Part shown: piece after piece, positions 13,205 through 25,189 of the stretch | Numbering within the stretch: the first letter of the stretch is position 1 | Layout: each line of letters opens with the position of its first letter | NCBI GenBank assembly: GCA_030549335.1 | Contig: JAUKPH010000028.1 | Location: forward strand, 2,108,001 to 2,172,000 | DNA from: Pontederia crassipes | Taxonomy: Eukaryota > Streptophyta > Magnoliopsida > Commelinales > Pontederiaceae | Length of the DNA stretch: 64,000 bases | Direction of reading: 5' to 3' | Program-made: the position numbers and the translations under genes | The notes under the pieces: model-generated | Told to the model about the DNA's origin: nothing | The model's database searches: none | The model's input: only the letters and a program-made list of their open reading frames with translations

Positions 13205-13776
13205 TTATACCTTCAACAATGGACATGCTCTCTTATCATGTCGCTTCCCACACTTCCCACAACTTATTTTTCTAGAATCATTATGGGACATGGAAATTTC
13301 AATTTTAGATTTAATCCTTCCAACATTTTTGGGTCTGCCCTTAGATTCACATGAAGTGGGTCACGGATAATGAATTGTGAATAATTCAAGTTGATTGAGG
13401 TTGGTTGACTCGGAGGATTTTCGATTGTGCTTCCTCGCTTGCTACTATGAATCTGATTTGTGCTTGCGTTAGTGTCATCTGTAACTCTATTTGCCATATG
13501 AAAAGATCTCATCTCTGTTATGACATCATCAATAAGCGGTGCCCTGAATTGCAAATGTTTGGCTGAAATCAAACCCATCTCTTGTACTTTTCATAAATTA
13601 TTTTGCCAAGTTAATTTCTAAATGGGTGTTATACAATCATTATAAGAGGATGCTTTCACTTCTGTGTCAAATGTCATCCCAACGTATGATTTTGGTAGCT
13701 TATAAGATTTGACATATGCTTCGTCGTCGTCTTTTTCAATATCTTCTTCATTCAACCCCTCACTAAACATGTCTTC
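13205..13776 (-). pseudogene. internally deleted FAR1/Jittery-like MULE transposase remnant
   Basis: Read on the minus strand, the start encodes an acidic stretch (EEDIEKDDDEAY) and then YVGMTFDTEVKASSYN, resembling the N-terminal entry of the FAR1 DNA-binding domain (family pattern P-x-VGMEFDSEEAAYEFYN). Soon after comes a C-terminal-like piece with SKGRPKNVGRIKS and CGKCGKRHDKRACPLLK, a CCHC-type knuckle as found at the end of FAR1-related proteins; the stop is at 13205-13207. The catalytic MULE domain and SWIM finger that should lie between are missing, and frame changes are needed. FAR1/FHY3 proteins descend from MULE transposases, so a captured host FRS gene is the alternative. Confidence 0.7.
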
Positions 13777-14539
13777 ATATTATTATCAAGTTCAACGATG
13801 CTCTCTTCCGCCATCTCTATAATACTAAAACATCCTTTATCTCCATCTCTATAATACTAAAGCAACCTTTATCACACAAACATGTAAACAATCAATTATT
13901 AGAAACACTAATATGTATGAAGTTCCAAAAATGATATACGGGTTGCCAACTAAGAGAAAATAACAACTAATGGATGGAAGCAAATGACAATGTATCGTCA
14001 AGAGTGTTTAATCCACAAAGTTTTTAGCTGGGTGAGAACAAATAATAAAGTTTCTCAATCCGTTGCCAATTAGTTGAGTTCTTAGCCAGTGTTTAATTCA
14101 CAAATATCATATTCAATAACATTGTTTTAATAGCACACATAACACAAGATTAATTACTTAATCCACATGCAGAAGGGTTCTCGGTGGTCAAATGGCTTCT
14201 CGACGGCAGCCAGCAGGCTTCCCGGTGGCGGCCAATAGGGGTTCTTGGCGGCTGGTCAGCAGTTGTTCTCGGCAGCTGACCAACAGTTGTTCTCGACGGT
14301 CGAGGGATTCTCAACGATGGTCAACAACTCTTCTTGGCGGAGGCGGTCTATGTCGGCAGTGTCTAGGACAGAACATGCGAGGACGGGGAACTTTAAGGGT
14401 AGGGGAGAGAGTAGGGGCGTCGTCGTCGGTGGGCGTCGGCGTTGGTAGCATAGGTGCATTGGTGGCGTCGCTCGAGTTTGGTCATCGTCGCGTGAAGAGA
14501 TCAATGTTGCTCGAGTTCGGTTGCCGTTGCACGAGGAGT

Positions 14540-14930
14540 TCGGTCACTGTTGTGCAAGGAGATCGGTTGCTGTTGTGTGTGAGGAGATTGCTCGCCATCG
14601 TGCGAGGAGATAGAAAGTCATAGTGCATGAGGAGATCGGTCGTCGTCGCACATTCGGAAGCCGTAGTCACGCGCGGAGAAACCCTGCCCTATGTGCCGTG
14701 GCTGTGTGAGGAGAGAGAAAGAACTAATGAAAATTTACCTTTTATATCCAAACCCTAAATCCAATGCGTGAACCAAGCTGGCGACATCCCTCTCTAAACC
14801 AAATCAGAACCGAATCGTCACCATCCTCTTACAATATAACCATGAATCGCCCGTCTCGATTTGTGTGTAAGATCATAGATCAAGCAGATATGTCCACCTC
14901 TTTGAGAGGAGTTGGACAACCATTATATCC
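14540..14930 (-). repeat. right terminal inverted repeat of the MULE
   Basis: Reverse complement partner of the left TIR. The inner end carries several CACGAGGAGATCGGTCGC-like units, the mirror image of the CTCCTCG repeats on the left. Confidence 0.85.
14740..14746 (-). promoter_or_regulatory. inward TATA box in right MULE TIR
   Basis: Minus-strand GGATATAAAAGG within the right TIR, facing inward toward the FAR1-like remnant, which is on the same strand and downstream of it. Confidence 0.45.
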
Positions 14931-14939
14931 TTTAAATAT

Positions 14940-15937
14940 AATGGATCTCAATAATTGATATATTTTTAATAGTATAAATATTTCATATTATTTTAATATA
15001 ATGAGTCTAATTTTTTTTGTTTCTATTTGAATTCAAGTATATTAATCTTATAAAAAAATTAGAATAGATTATGGATGATTTTATTAATTAAATATCATTT
15101 AGAAAATATTTAAAAAATATTAAATACTACAAAATATTTTGTGAGTATTTTCTATATTCTTTCTAGAGTTTTATTCATAATATGTCTTTTAATTAATAAA
15201 TAAATAATATTTTAATGAAATTTTGATTCAGTTCGGTTGAACTCGATTAAATCGATCGAATCATGATGCAGTTGACAGACCGATTCGATGTCCGGTTTGA
15301 TTTTAAAAACATTACAAAGAACCTCTTCACATTTCTTCATGGTACCTACAAATTCTTTTTTGAGTCACATTCAATTTTGAGGTATCCGACATTTAACGTC
15401 CTACATCTTTCCAATCCGCATTGCAACCTCTGGACCTTAATGAAATCTCCTACATAGCGAGATTGCAAAGATGAAGAGACTCTACCAGTGCGCTTGGTAA
15501 TGGTTTCAATAGATTTCGTCAAATGATGTAATAATTGGCGGAATCGTAATTAATATTTGAGGTGAGAATCGAGCGCCGTCCTTCGATGGAATCAGGGCAC
15601 TGGACCAGCTATTTTTTAAAATTCTTTTTTGTAAGCGACTTTTTTTCCAAATCTTTTTTTATCTCTCTTCATTTGATTTAACAAAATAACATTTTTATTA
15701 TAAAGGATTAATTTAATATGATTTATTATTTCTCATTTTGGGTATTTTTTAATATTTTGTTAAATCTAATTTGTTATAAATATTATTCACTATATTAAAT
15801 AATATATGACTTTTTAAAAAGTTAACATAAAATTTTAATTTATACTAAATATTTATTAATTAATATAATTATACTTTATATTTACAATCCCTATATTTTA
15901 TTAAAATATCTATTAAAATTAATCTATCGCATCAATT
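14940..15937. other. gene-free AT-rich sequence
   Basis: No recognisable gene, RNA or complete element. A short frame at 15263-15457 has no family resemblance. Confidence 0.4.
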
Positions 15938-15940
15938 TTA

Positions 15941-16221
15941 GAGATTGTTTGGCTAAGCTTATAAGTCACTTATAAGTTAGTTTAAAAAAATTTCAGTGTT
16001 TGGTAACAAAAAAATTTGACTGATAAGAAGATATTAAATCTACTTATAAGTAAAAAAAATAAGCAGGAGGAGTGATGCTTATTTTCTTTAGTCATTACTA
16101 ATATAAGTAGTTTTATCCAAACGTGTAATTGTTTATTTTTAAAAATAAGTTTCAACTAATAAAATACTTATCAGCACTTCAACTTATCAGTTATTCTGTA
16201 TCATCTAAGTCAAACGGACCC
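15941..16221. mobile_element. Tourist-like (PIF/Harbinger) MITE
   Basis: The left end GAGATTGTTTGGCTAAGC pairs imperfectly with the reverse complement of the right end, GGGTCCGTTTGACTTAGA. TTA flanks both sides (15938-15940 and 16222-16224). The end consensus GGGTCYGTTTGG with a TTA duplication is typical of Tourist MITEs. The 281-bp body repeats CTTATAAGT / ACTTATAAG words and is non-coding. The diverged left end indicates an old copy. Confidence 0.7.
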
Positions 16222-16224
16222 TTA

Positions 16225-17414
16225 ATCATATTAACTTGTTAGTCATGTTACACTTAATTAAAACACTCTCTATACTAATATGTCAATGTAACTATTCATA
16301 TATATGTAAAACTTAAAAAAACTACTACCAATATAGTCATGCCGACGTAGCCACTCTCCGAGACAACATTGGCTACCTCCTCCAAGCTCGCATGCGTTTA
16401 ATTAACATGTCGTGTGCTATTTGAAGGCACAACAATACAAGCTATTCACACACCCAACAGAAGTCTAACTTAAATTCTGAAAATGAGAGAGCTCTCAAAA
16501 AGGATCTAATGAGCTATTGGAGTAAGGTCAAAATTTTTGTCGGGTTTCCTTAGATAGAGATGCATAACGTGGATTTAAATGTGCAATTTTGACTGTATGG
16601 AATACGAGGATGGGGGGCTTATTTCATCTCCATCCAGAAGCCTGCATTTCATGTACATATGCACAAACATTAATTATGTTACAAATTAATTATCTTAGTA
16701 CTGTTCTAAGAATTTAGTCTTCTATGATTTCCGCAAGGATAAGTGTTGTTACATTTCACGTGCTATATATAGTGAATGTCACCCCCCTCTCTCATACACA
16801 AGATCCTACGAGAGCGCGTACGTCTCACCCTACGGAAAATGTTAAATCCTCCTAAAACTTCAACCTAAAAATTCTCCTAATATTGCCTCAAAAAGTTGAC
16901 TAATTTATAATTGTGCCATTGTAACTCACTTGAGAGGATAAATCATCTTAAATTACCCTATATACAGTCACTTTGCTGGAGTATAATTTGACTAACGAGG
17001 AACCTGCAGAGAAGTCGTCCCTGTTGGAGAGAGAAAGAAGTGGCTGCTCAAATTTATGATCTGTAGATCGAGCCTTCAATCTCATAACTTTGTATTAAAA
17101 TTTAAAAGTAAGGATCGAATATCTCAATTCCAAGGGATGTAATATATAATATATTGCTCTAAATTACCGTGCATATACTGGGCTGTATACTATATATAAC
17201 TTAGGCTGAATTAAAAAAAGAAGACTAAGAAAAGTTTACTAAAGATCATTAATTTCTCGGTAAGTCTAACGAAGTAACGATTATCAATTTTTTAGAACTA
17301 AAAGTAAATTGTTAGGATCAATTGATTGCTAAGATTTAATGGATTAGCAAGTTAATTTACATCTAAGATCATAAGTTCTAAAAAACATTATTTTCATATG
17401 TAAACTAAAGCGTT
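16225..17414. other. gene-free sequence left of the CACTA element
   Basis: AT-rich, with no recognisable coding frame. This is the host side of the CACTA target site. Confidence 0.4.
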
Positions 17415-17439
17415 TGACACTACAAGAAATCAATTGATC

Positions 17440-18020
17440 GGAGGATTTTTCGAAGGATCAAAATATCCGTTGTAATTATGGTCGAAGAAATTTTCGACGG
17501 TTGTGACCGTCTAAACTTACGATGGTTTACAAATCGTCGAAACTTTCGACGGTAGAATCGTCGAAAGTTTAGATGGATAAATATCCGTCGAAATTTTTGA
17601 TGCTCGTAATCGTCTAAGACAGTGAATGAGGGTGATTAGATTTCCATGTGGTCTTTCGACAGCTCTGATCGTTGTGGTACTCGTCAAAACTTTCAACGGT
17701 CTTAACCGTCGGAATATGTTAACGGTAATATTACTTATTAGTTTATCTATTTTTTACTTTCAACGGTTCTTGCCATCGAAAATTGCGAGGGTTTAATGAA
17801 TCGCCAAAACTTTCAGCGGTTAGAATTGTCGGAATTTGAATTCACGTTATCTATAATTTATATTTATTTCGACGATTTCGACCGTCGAAACGTAAAATAT
17901 ATAATTTCTATTTCTATTTCACTTGATATATAATTTTATATTATGCGACGATTGCAACCATCAAAATTTGAATTATATTTTATATTATTTACCTACATTT
18001 CGACCGTCGAAAATGGACTC
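17440..18020. repeat. CACTA 5' subterminal repeat zone
   Basis: Many variants of TTTCGACGGTT and its complement AACCGTCGAAA, spaced about 20-60 bases apart in both orientations. In the En/Spm family such repeats bind the TNPA protein; that role is inferred here. Confidence 0.8.
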
Positions 18021-18028
18021 TATAAATA
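18021..18028 (+). promoter_or_regulatory. TATA box of the CACTA transposase transcript
   Basis: CTCTATAAATAGCC follows directly after the last subterminal repeat and precedes a pyrimidine-rich and then GC-rich leader. The position matches the promoter of an autonomous CACTA element. Confidence 0.55.
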
Positions 18029-18279
18029 GCCGACCCTTCTGTCACAATTTCGGTTTCTCTCCCGATTGATCCCGTTCGTTCTGGTGGCGACATCCGATCC
18101 TGCCTCTGCAGTCCTGCCCTCCACGCTCCGCCACCACCTGTGAGACCTGCCGCCACCTACGACCTGTTGCCGCCTGTGCGACCCGCCGCTGCCTGCGCAA
18201 GCGCAAGTACGTTCCCCTCATCCTTCGGCCGCTCCCCTCCTCCCTTGCCCACGCCACCGTTTGATCCGATCACAAGTGC

Positions 18280-18500
18280 CCAATCCTGTCGCGGCTGTCG
18301 GATCCGACCGCCGTGGCCAAATTCGGCCGCTGCGGCAATCAGATCAGGTCCGGCCATGATGGCCAGAACAAATCCGGCCGCTGCGGCCAGATTCGATCGC
18401 TGCGACCACATTCGACCGCGGCAACCAAAACAGATTCGGCCGCTGCGGCCAGATCCACTGCGGTCGGATATGGCTGTTCGAATCCAGCCGACGGAGATCG
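18280..18500 (+). repeat. GC-rich short-period array in CACTA leader
   Basis: Irregular repeats of GGCCAGATTCGGCCGCTGC and relatives. They produce long open frames on both strands by composition alone. Closely related words recur at 25190-25720 in the same element and in the unrelated element at 31340-32254. Confidence 0.7.
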
Positions 18501-19089
18501 GATCCGGACGGCGGCGACTTCCGGCAGGGTATGACTTTGTGCAGTGTATTTTTTCTCTCATGTATGTTGATGTACTTTCATTTTTCGTACGAGACTTTGT
18601 TTTCTTGCTTGAAGAGCATTGTGAGGTTTCTCCTTTCGACATGTTGAAACGTGTAAAAATGCATAAATTGAGTGTTTCATAAATTTGGAAATTATATCTT
18701 TTATTGTCTTATGTTTAATTTACATGCAGGTTATTGGAATTACTTTATTGTCTTTGTCACTCCAAACGACGTAAGTTATTTATTTTTAAGTCATTACTAC
18801 TTCTATGTGTTGACAAGGAAATATGAATTATATTTATTGTAGTAGTTATGAAATACGTAATATTTTTAAATTCTTTATTTTAGAGTGCAAATATGATTAC
18901 TTGGTGTTTATGATGTTTCTTTGATATTTTATTTAGAATTTAATACGTGAACCTTTGTGGCGATTGTTTATTTAAATTTGTTTTACACCCCAATCCCTAT
19001 TCTTCGTGTCTCCAAATTGGAACAAGTGTCATGATCAAATAATGATATGCCTCTTATTCCAAAATTTTAAAAATTAATTATTATAACCT

Positions 19090-22000
19090 ATGAATGATGT
19101 AGAAATTATGTCATATCTGAATGATCGTCGATGGATGTACAATAGAAATAATTTCGGCCACAGAGGTTTGACACAAGAATTCATAGATGACGTCGAATAT
19201 TATACTAGTGTGGCTTGTCAATCTTTGCAATATCAACGAAAATGAACAATTAGATGTTTTTGTTTGAAATGTCTTAGCACAAAGTTACAAACGTTAGAGA
19301 CAGTTAAGATTCACTTGTATAGAAAGAATTTCAAACCAAATTATTGACAATGAGATGATTTAGGTGAAGGAGGACCATCAACAAGCGTGCCAAATCAAGG
19401 TCTTCATTATGTCGATCCTCATGAAGGATTTACTTCGCGATATGAACAACTAGTTTATGACGCAGTTGCAACTGAGTATGGGAACATATGATTTGAACAA
19501 GATGAAGAGACACCAAATCCAAAGCAAAAGATTTTTTTGAGTTGTTAAACGCTTCGAGCCAACCCTTATGGCCAGGGTGTGAAAGTCATTATGAACTATC
19601 ACTTGCTGTTAGAATATTGAATCTGAAAGTAGATCACAATATTTCACAAATATGTTTTGATGCATTTCTAGATATTTTAAAAGAGGTCACATCAATTGGG
19701 GCTCGCATTCTTAAAAATTTTTATAGGACAAAAAGATTTATTTCTAAACTTGGTCTCGGCTCAACTAAAATAGATTGTTATCACAATGGTTGTATGTTAT
19801 ATTATGGTGACGATGTCAATATAAATGAATGCAAATTTTGTGGGGCCGAACGATATAGAGTGACTAACAAAACTCAAGTAGTTGCGAAGAGAATGCATTA
19901 TTTGCCTCTTATTCCAAGACTTAAACGACTATACTCGTCTCTAGGGTCAGCGTCGCAAATGAAGTGGCATGCATAGCATAATACTTCTGAAGGTATTATG
20001 CTTCATCCATCGAATGCATCTAGATTTTGCAAGTGAAGGAAGAAACATAAGGCTTGGATTATGCGCGGATGGTTTTACACCATGTGATCAGACTTTAGTT
20101 CCTTATTCATGCTGGCCGGTCATAGTAATACCATATAATTTGCCTCCTGAAATTTATATATCCGTACCATATATGTTTTTGACATGCATTATTCCTGTCT
20201 TCATAGTCCTAAACAGAAGATAGACATATATTTACAGTCTCTAATTGACGAGTTAAAAGAATTATGGCATGGTGTCATCGCTTATGATGTGTCGACTAAA
20301 TAAAAATTTATCTTGAAAATTGTATTATTATGGACAATTAATGATTTTCCTACCTATAGGATGTTATCTGGTTGGATAAATGCAGGGAAACTACCTTGTC
20401 TATATTACATGGAACACTCAGGTGCATTCACTTTGAGATGGTTATGTATCAAATTTGACAAGATGTGTGGACATGAGTAACTTACGTTTATTTGACATGA
20501 AAATTCATGATTGTCATATATTTATGGAAACCTTGCTTCCTACTATTTTTTCATCCTTGCCGGAGAAGATTTGAAAGCCGATCATGGAATTGAGTCAATT
20601 CTTCAAAGAATTGTGCTCAACAGTAATAACTGTGGAGAATATGATTCAATTGGAATGTAATATTCTGATAGTACTGTGTACGCTGGAACGAATATTTCCG
20701 ACAGGATTATTTGATTCCATGGAGCACTTACCTAATCATCTACTATATGAGTCAAGGGTAGGTGGAGCAGTACAATATAGGTGGATGCATCTTTTTTAAA
20801 GATATCTTAATCGAATTAAATGGACCGTTAAGAACAAAGCACGACCAGAAGGATCCATATGTGAAGCTTATATGATTCTAGAGGTCTTGTACTTTTGTTC
20901 TTACTACTTTGATTCTCATGTTAAGTGTGCGAGGACCAGAGTTCATCGGAATAATGAAGTTCCGGAAGAAAGGTCTATTGTGGTAACCTTGCCAATCTTC
21001 AATCAGTTGGGATGACATTTTAGAAAGTCAAGAAGTAGATGGTTGAGTGGTGCAGAATTCAAGTCGGCCACGAATCATGTCCTCCTAAACACGCAAGAAG
21101 TGTAAGGATACATTAAGTAAGTTTACCCTCAATGGGTTCTTCTTTTTGTATCGTGAAACTAATGATTGATTAACCTATCCCTTCGTATGTAGTGCTTTCT
21201 TGCAGTACTACAATGTCTCTGAAGAACATATACAAGATAAAATCGAGAATGATTTTACGTCATGGTTTAAGGATCATGTAACTCTTATGATGTTGGTCTT
21301 ATTGAGTTGGAAACGAACTTATCCTGACATGCATTTTCAAATTAGGTTCTCAGTACCGCAATTTCTACTACGTCTGATCTTCATAGTTTGGCATGGGGAC
21401 CTGCTCGAGAGGTGAAAAGTTGGCCGGTGTATTTTGTGAACGGTTATAAGTTTCACACAAAAAGTTGGTCGATAGGAAAGAAAATCGTGAACAATGGTGC
21501 ATGTGTCAAAGGATACAGGGAAAATGAGCGTGACTATTATAGTATTCTCAAAAGCATAATTCAGCTAGAATACACTAGAGGTAATAGAGTCACATTATTT
21601 GAATGTAATTGGTTTGATCCGAAAGAAAAAAAGAGGAATGTGAGTTCATAAAGATTTCAAAATAGTTGAAGTACGTCACAGTAGGTGTTATGAACGTTTT
21701 GATCCATTTATTATTCCATCATCTACGAGACAAATATATTATGTACTATATCCAGAGAAGGCAACGGACAAAGCACAATGGTGTGTTGTAATTAAAACGA
21801 AGACAAGAAGTAGGGTAGAAGTTGAAGGTGCGTTGCAACCGGCATATCAAGATGACTCACATACTTCGGTGGCAGCAATTGTAGACACCGAATTAGTTGA
21901 AGATCTACAATATTCGGAACAATTATTTGAAGACTTAGATAATGTCGAGATAAATTTGAAACCACGTCATCTTCATAGGACGATGATGATGAATTTCAAT

Positions 22001-22093
22001 CATGTAGCAAGTCGGATGATGATGAGTGATGTTATTATTATCCAATGTTATTTTTATGTAATATTCTCATGTTATGACTATTCATTGTTATAA
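19090..22093 (+). pseudogene. TNP2-like CACTA transposase, multiply disrupted
   Basis: Pieces occur in the canonical order on one strand. 19090-19245 encodes a transposase-associated N-terminal domain (RRWMYNRNNFGHRGLTQEFI). A zinc-type CFKCLSTKLQT stretch follows. 19542-19976 is the Transposase_21 core (LNASSQPLWPGCESHYELS, NECKFCG, KRMHYLPLIPRLKRLY). 20584-20799 is DUF4218-like (LSQFFKELCS and GGAVQYRWMHLF). 21388-21651 is DUF4216-like (SWPVYFVNGYKFHT, TLFECNWFDP), continuing in another frame to about 22090 (DFKIVEVRHSR, IYYVLYPEK). In-frame stops and several frameshifts separate the pieces, so no full transposase can be made. Residual introns may explain one or two breaks but not all. Confidence 0.88.
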
Positions 22094-22429
22094 TTTAGAT
22101 ATCTTTTATTTGAATGATTTATTTAAATTATCATTTGTCGTAAAATTTTAAACATAGTTCGTTATGTATGCTGACGATCATTCGGATCGACGAATGCCTG
22201 ACGAGGACGGTGCATTTCCAAATTAAAAAGGTGAATTAATTTGTTTATTTTTTAAAAGCGCCTTCGGATATTAGGAATTGGTTCTTGAGTTATACCTACA
22301 ATTGAGTTCTTGAAGATGCGACACAAGAGGTAGCCGAATGTCAGGTTGCTACGAGGTAAATTTAACGTCCTATATGAAATGTAAATTTAAAGTGTATTAA
22401 ATTTTGTATCATGCAGATGTTTTGTTTTG

Positions 22430-23932
22430 AGAAAGGAAAGAACAAGGGAAAAGAGAAGGTTGTTCATAGAGATACTTCTTTAGACAGAGTGCCTAGATTA
22501 GTCACGGGCATTCGTATAGTTAAATGACAGTCTCATCCGCCGGCTCCTTTCTCTCACGCTGATTCCATGGAGCCCGTTAGAGTTTCTAATATTGCGGACG
22601 TGGAGACACAATTGCCGGAAGAACTTTTAGATGCAGCTCCGTCAAATTGTGTATACAAAGCATGCGTACAACCAGATGGTAATTTAGGGTAAGTGTTATT
22701 TCATGTTTTTCAAAACGCTTATATTTTGTGATTCATATATCAGATTTTATAATTTCATATTCGTAAAGGTTTGTACCATCGAAACCCGCGGCTACCGTAG
22801 TTATCTACAACATAGGTATACTGATGTGTAGCTTACATGGAGGGAAGTTCCATATGCCTCGAGACAGATGTTATTTAATGAATTTCAAATATCCTCGGAA
22901 GCTAATTTTGGTCATTTAAATTTATCTTCATACTAATTCAATTATTTTTATGTACATGAAAGCTGATGTGTGGTGAGATCCCGAGCACATGGAACAAATG
23001 TGGAAGACTTTTAATTCTCGGTGCTCAAAGAGATTGTCCTCGATGCTTTCAGAAGCTTAAGCTGTAGGAGAACGACCTAATTGGATCTCTGAGGCTGTTT
23101 GGATAGAATTGGTACGGAAGTGGTCTATCAAGAAGTACAAATCTAAATGCGAAAAAGCGAAGACAAATCGAGAGTCTGACCGAGGAGCATGCTTGCATTC
23201 GGGTGGACGTTTATCCACGAGCATGATTGCAAAAAGAATGATAAAGTCTTCGAATACATTATTATATTTCAAAAAATATTATACATTATTTGACATTTTT
23301 AACTGCAGAAGAAAGAGACGAGTAGAACACCTACTCAGGACGAAATATTTCTCAGAACTCATCAGAAGAAAAATAAAGAATGGGTTTCATCGTTTGCTCG
23401 GGAGACATATGTAAGTAAATATATTTGATGTGTTTTTTTTTAATTTTAGGAGGGTTACATAACATAAGATGGTAAATTAGTCATTTTAAATAATATAGTT
23501 GATGTGTTTTTTTATAAAAATTTTAGGAGGGTTTACAAAATAAAAGAAGTTGAGCACATTATGCAAGCCACACAGGAGGGGACTACATCGTTGACCCCTC
23601 GACAACTTTGGACGGATCACGTTGGCGTAAAGAAGGGTCATATTTACGACCTCAGATCATCTGATAGTAGTGCAGATATTGGGTATGGTCGTAAATCGAT
23701 ATCAGATTCCTCAAGTCATTGTATGCAACAAATGTTTGACAATATGTAGGAACAACGTTTATCCGATGTCCGACAAGAGATCGGACAGGAGGTTACGTAG
23801 AAACTCAAAAAAGAGTTCGAAGAATGTGAGCGTCGCAATTTATTAGTTCAAAAGAAAGAGATGAAGAAAATGATGCATGAAATGATGCATGACGAATTCA
23901 ACGATGACGACGATGACGATGTAGTATTGTAG
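22430..23932 (+). pseudogene. second CACTA gene, Transposase_24 (TNPA-type) remnant
   Basis: Downstream of the transposase on the same strand. Recognisable pieces are KWSIKKYKSKCEKAKTNR and HSGGRLSTSMIAKRM at 23109-23240, then a Lys/Arg-rich segment, then TPRQLWTDHVGVKKGHIYDL at 23570-23680, and finally an acidic DDDDDDV-like end near 23900. This order matches plant Ptta/En-Spm Transposase_24 proteins, which accompany TNP2. Stops at several points and intron-like gaps (GT..AG with T-rich ends) make the exon structure uncertain. Non-functional as read. Confidence 0.7.
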
Positions 23933-24123
23933 CTTCTTTGTATTGTATTTGACATTTGATGATGTTGTATTGACATTTGACATTATGCGTGACATTCAAT
24001 TTCAATTTGGTCATTTAGATATAAATTATTTATTTAATTTCCTTGTTGATTAATTTAATTACTCAAATGATTATTGCTTTAATTTGACTACTAGATTAAT
24101 TACTTAAATCATTTACTCAATTG

Positions 24124-24298
24124 AGTCCGATTAAAAGAGGGAGAGGGAGGCCAAGGCGGACACTTGACGAACTAATAGAGCAAGATCTATTGGTGAATAA
24201 TATACCGAAAGGTTTGGTTACTAATAGAGCGGAATGGCGTCGTATGATCCATGTAGCCGACCCCACCTAGTGGGATAAGGCTTTGTTGTTGTTGTTGT
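24124..24298 (+). mobile_element. 5'-truncated RTE-type LINE 3' end with (TTG) tail
   Basis: Encodes the extreme C-terminus of a LINE reverse transcriptase: RGRGRPRRTLDELIEQDLL, then NRAEWRRMIHVADPT and a stop. It ends with the typical plant LINE tail AGTGGGATAAGGC and a short TTG repeat. It is bracketed by an exact 13-base direct repeat ATTTACTCAATTG at 24111-24123 and 24299-24311, a target-site duplication. Only 175 bases were integrated. The Au SINE family shares this kind of 3' end, but the coding match favours a LINE. Confidence 0.92.
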
Positions 24299-24349
24299 AT
24301 TTACTCAATTGTGTCGTTTGTGTCGATTTTTTTTCTTTTCTTTTATATT

Positions 24350-24680
24350 TGTTCCGACGACTCAAACCGTCGATAATATCATATTCGACGATTGGAACCA
24401 TCGATAACCATCGACGGTTTGAACCGTCCAAATTTATAGACGGTCGGACCCGCCGATAAGCATCGACGGTTTCAACCGTCGAAACTTAATGACAGTTTGA
24501 GCCGTTGAAACTCAGCGGTGTTATCGACGGCTCAAACCGTCGATGTACATTTCGACGGTTGGAACCGTCGATAGTATCGACAACGCAAACCGTCGATAGT
24601 ATTGACAGCGCAAACCGTCAATACATATTGACAGTTAAAACCGTCTTAACTCTCGATTGTTCGATGTCTCAGCCCGCCAA
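24350..24680. repeat. CACTA subterminal repeat zone upstream of internal terminus
   Basis: Dense ATCGACGGTTTNAACCGTCGA units, many of them perfect or near-perfect palindromes, in tandem. The density is higher than at the 5' end. Directly followed by the CACTACAAG terminus at 24798. Confidence 0.8.
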
Positions 24681-25189
24681 CTTGACAGTTGAAGATTTCG
24701 ACGATTGTGAGATATTCGTCAAAAATAGTTTGCAACGAGTAGTTTTCGCGCGGATGCTATCCGTAAAAAAACGTCATTTCCAATGGTTGTCGATTAACAC
24801 TACAAGAAAAATGATATATTCCGACGACTTCGTCTGTCAAAAAATCGAACAAAACCGTAAAAAATGAGGGGTTTCGACGAGTTTACCTACGGAACTCATC
24901 TATCGAAAAAATGGTCGTCGCAAAATGATTTTTGACTGTTGGAAAAAATTCGTCGGAAGTTCGGACGGTTGCAACCGTCCCAAAAGTCCGATGGCCGCAA
25001 TTGTCAAAACTTTCGGCGGTCGCAACCGTCGAAAGTTTCGATGGTCGTCGCAATCGTCGAAACTTTCGGTGGTCGTCGCAATCGTTGAAACTTTCGACGG
25101 TCGCCACTGTCGAAAAGATCCGACGGTCGCAATCGTCGAAACATTCCGATGGCCGCAATCGTCGCAAAGAATTTTTAATATATAAAAAA

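Larger units (their letters stand above)
12063..14930. mobile_element. Mutator-like element (MULE) with long TIRs, non-autonomous
   Basis: The two ends are long inverted copies of each other: GGATATAATGGTTG at the left matches the reverse complement of the right end (CAACCATTATATCC), and similarity continues for several hundred bases. The flanks are an exact 9-base direct repeat, TTTAAATAT, at 12054-12062 and 14931-14939. Long TIRs with 9-base duplications are the signature of Mutator-like elements. Inside lies an internally deleted FAR1/Jittery-like gene on the minus strand, so the 2868-bp element is unlikely to move by itself. Confidence 0.93.

Noticed and set aside
18140-18682. 180-codon frame after the CACTA TATA box
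   Set aside because: Ala/Arg/Pro-rich array sequence equally open on the other strand; more likely an untranslated leader.
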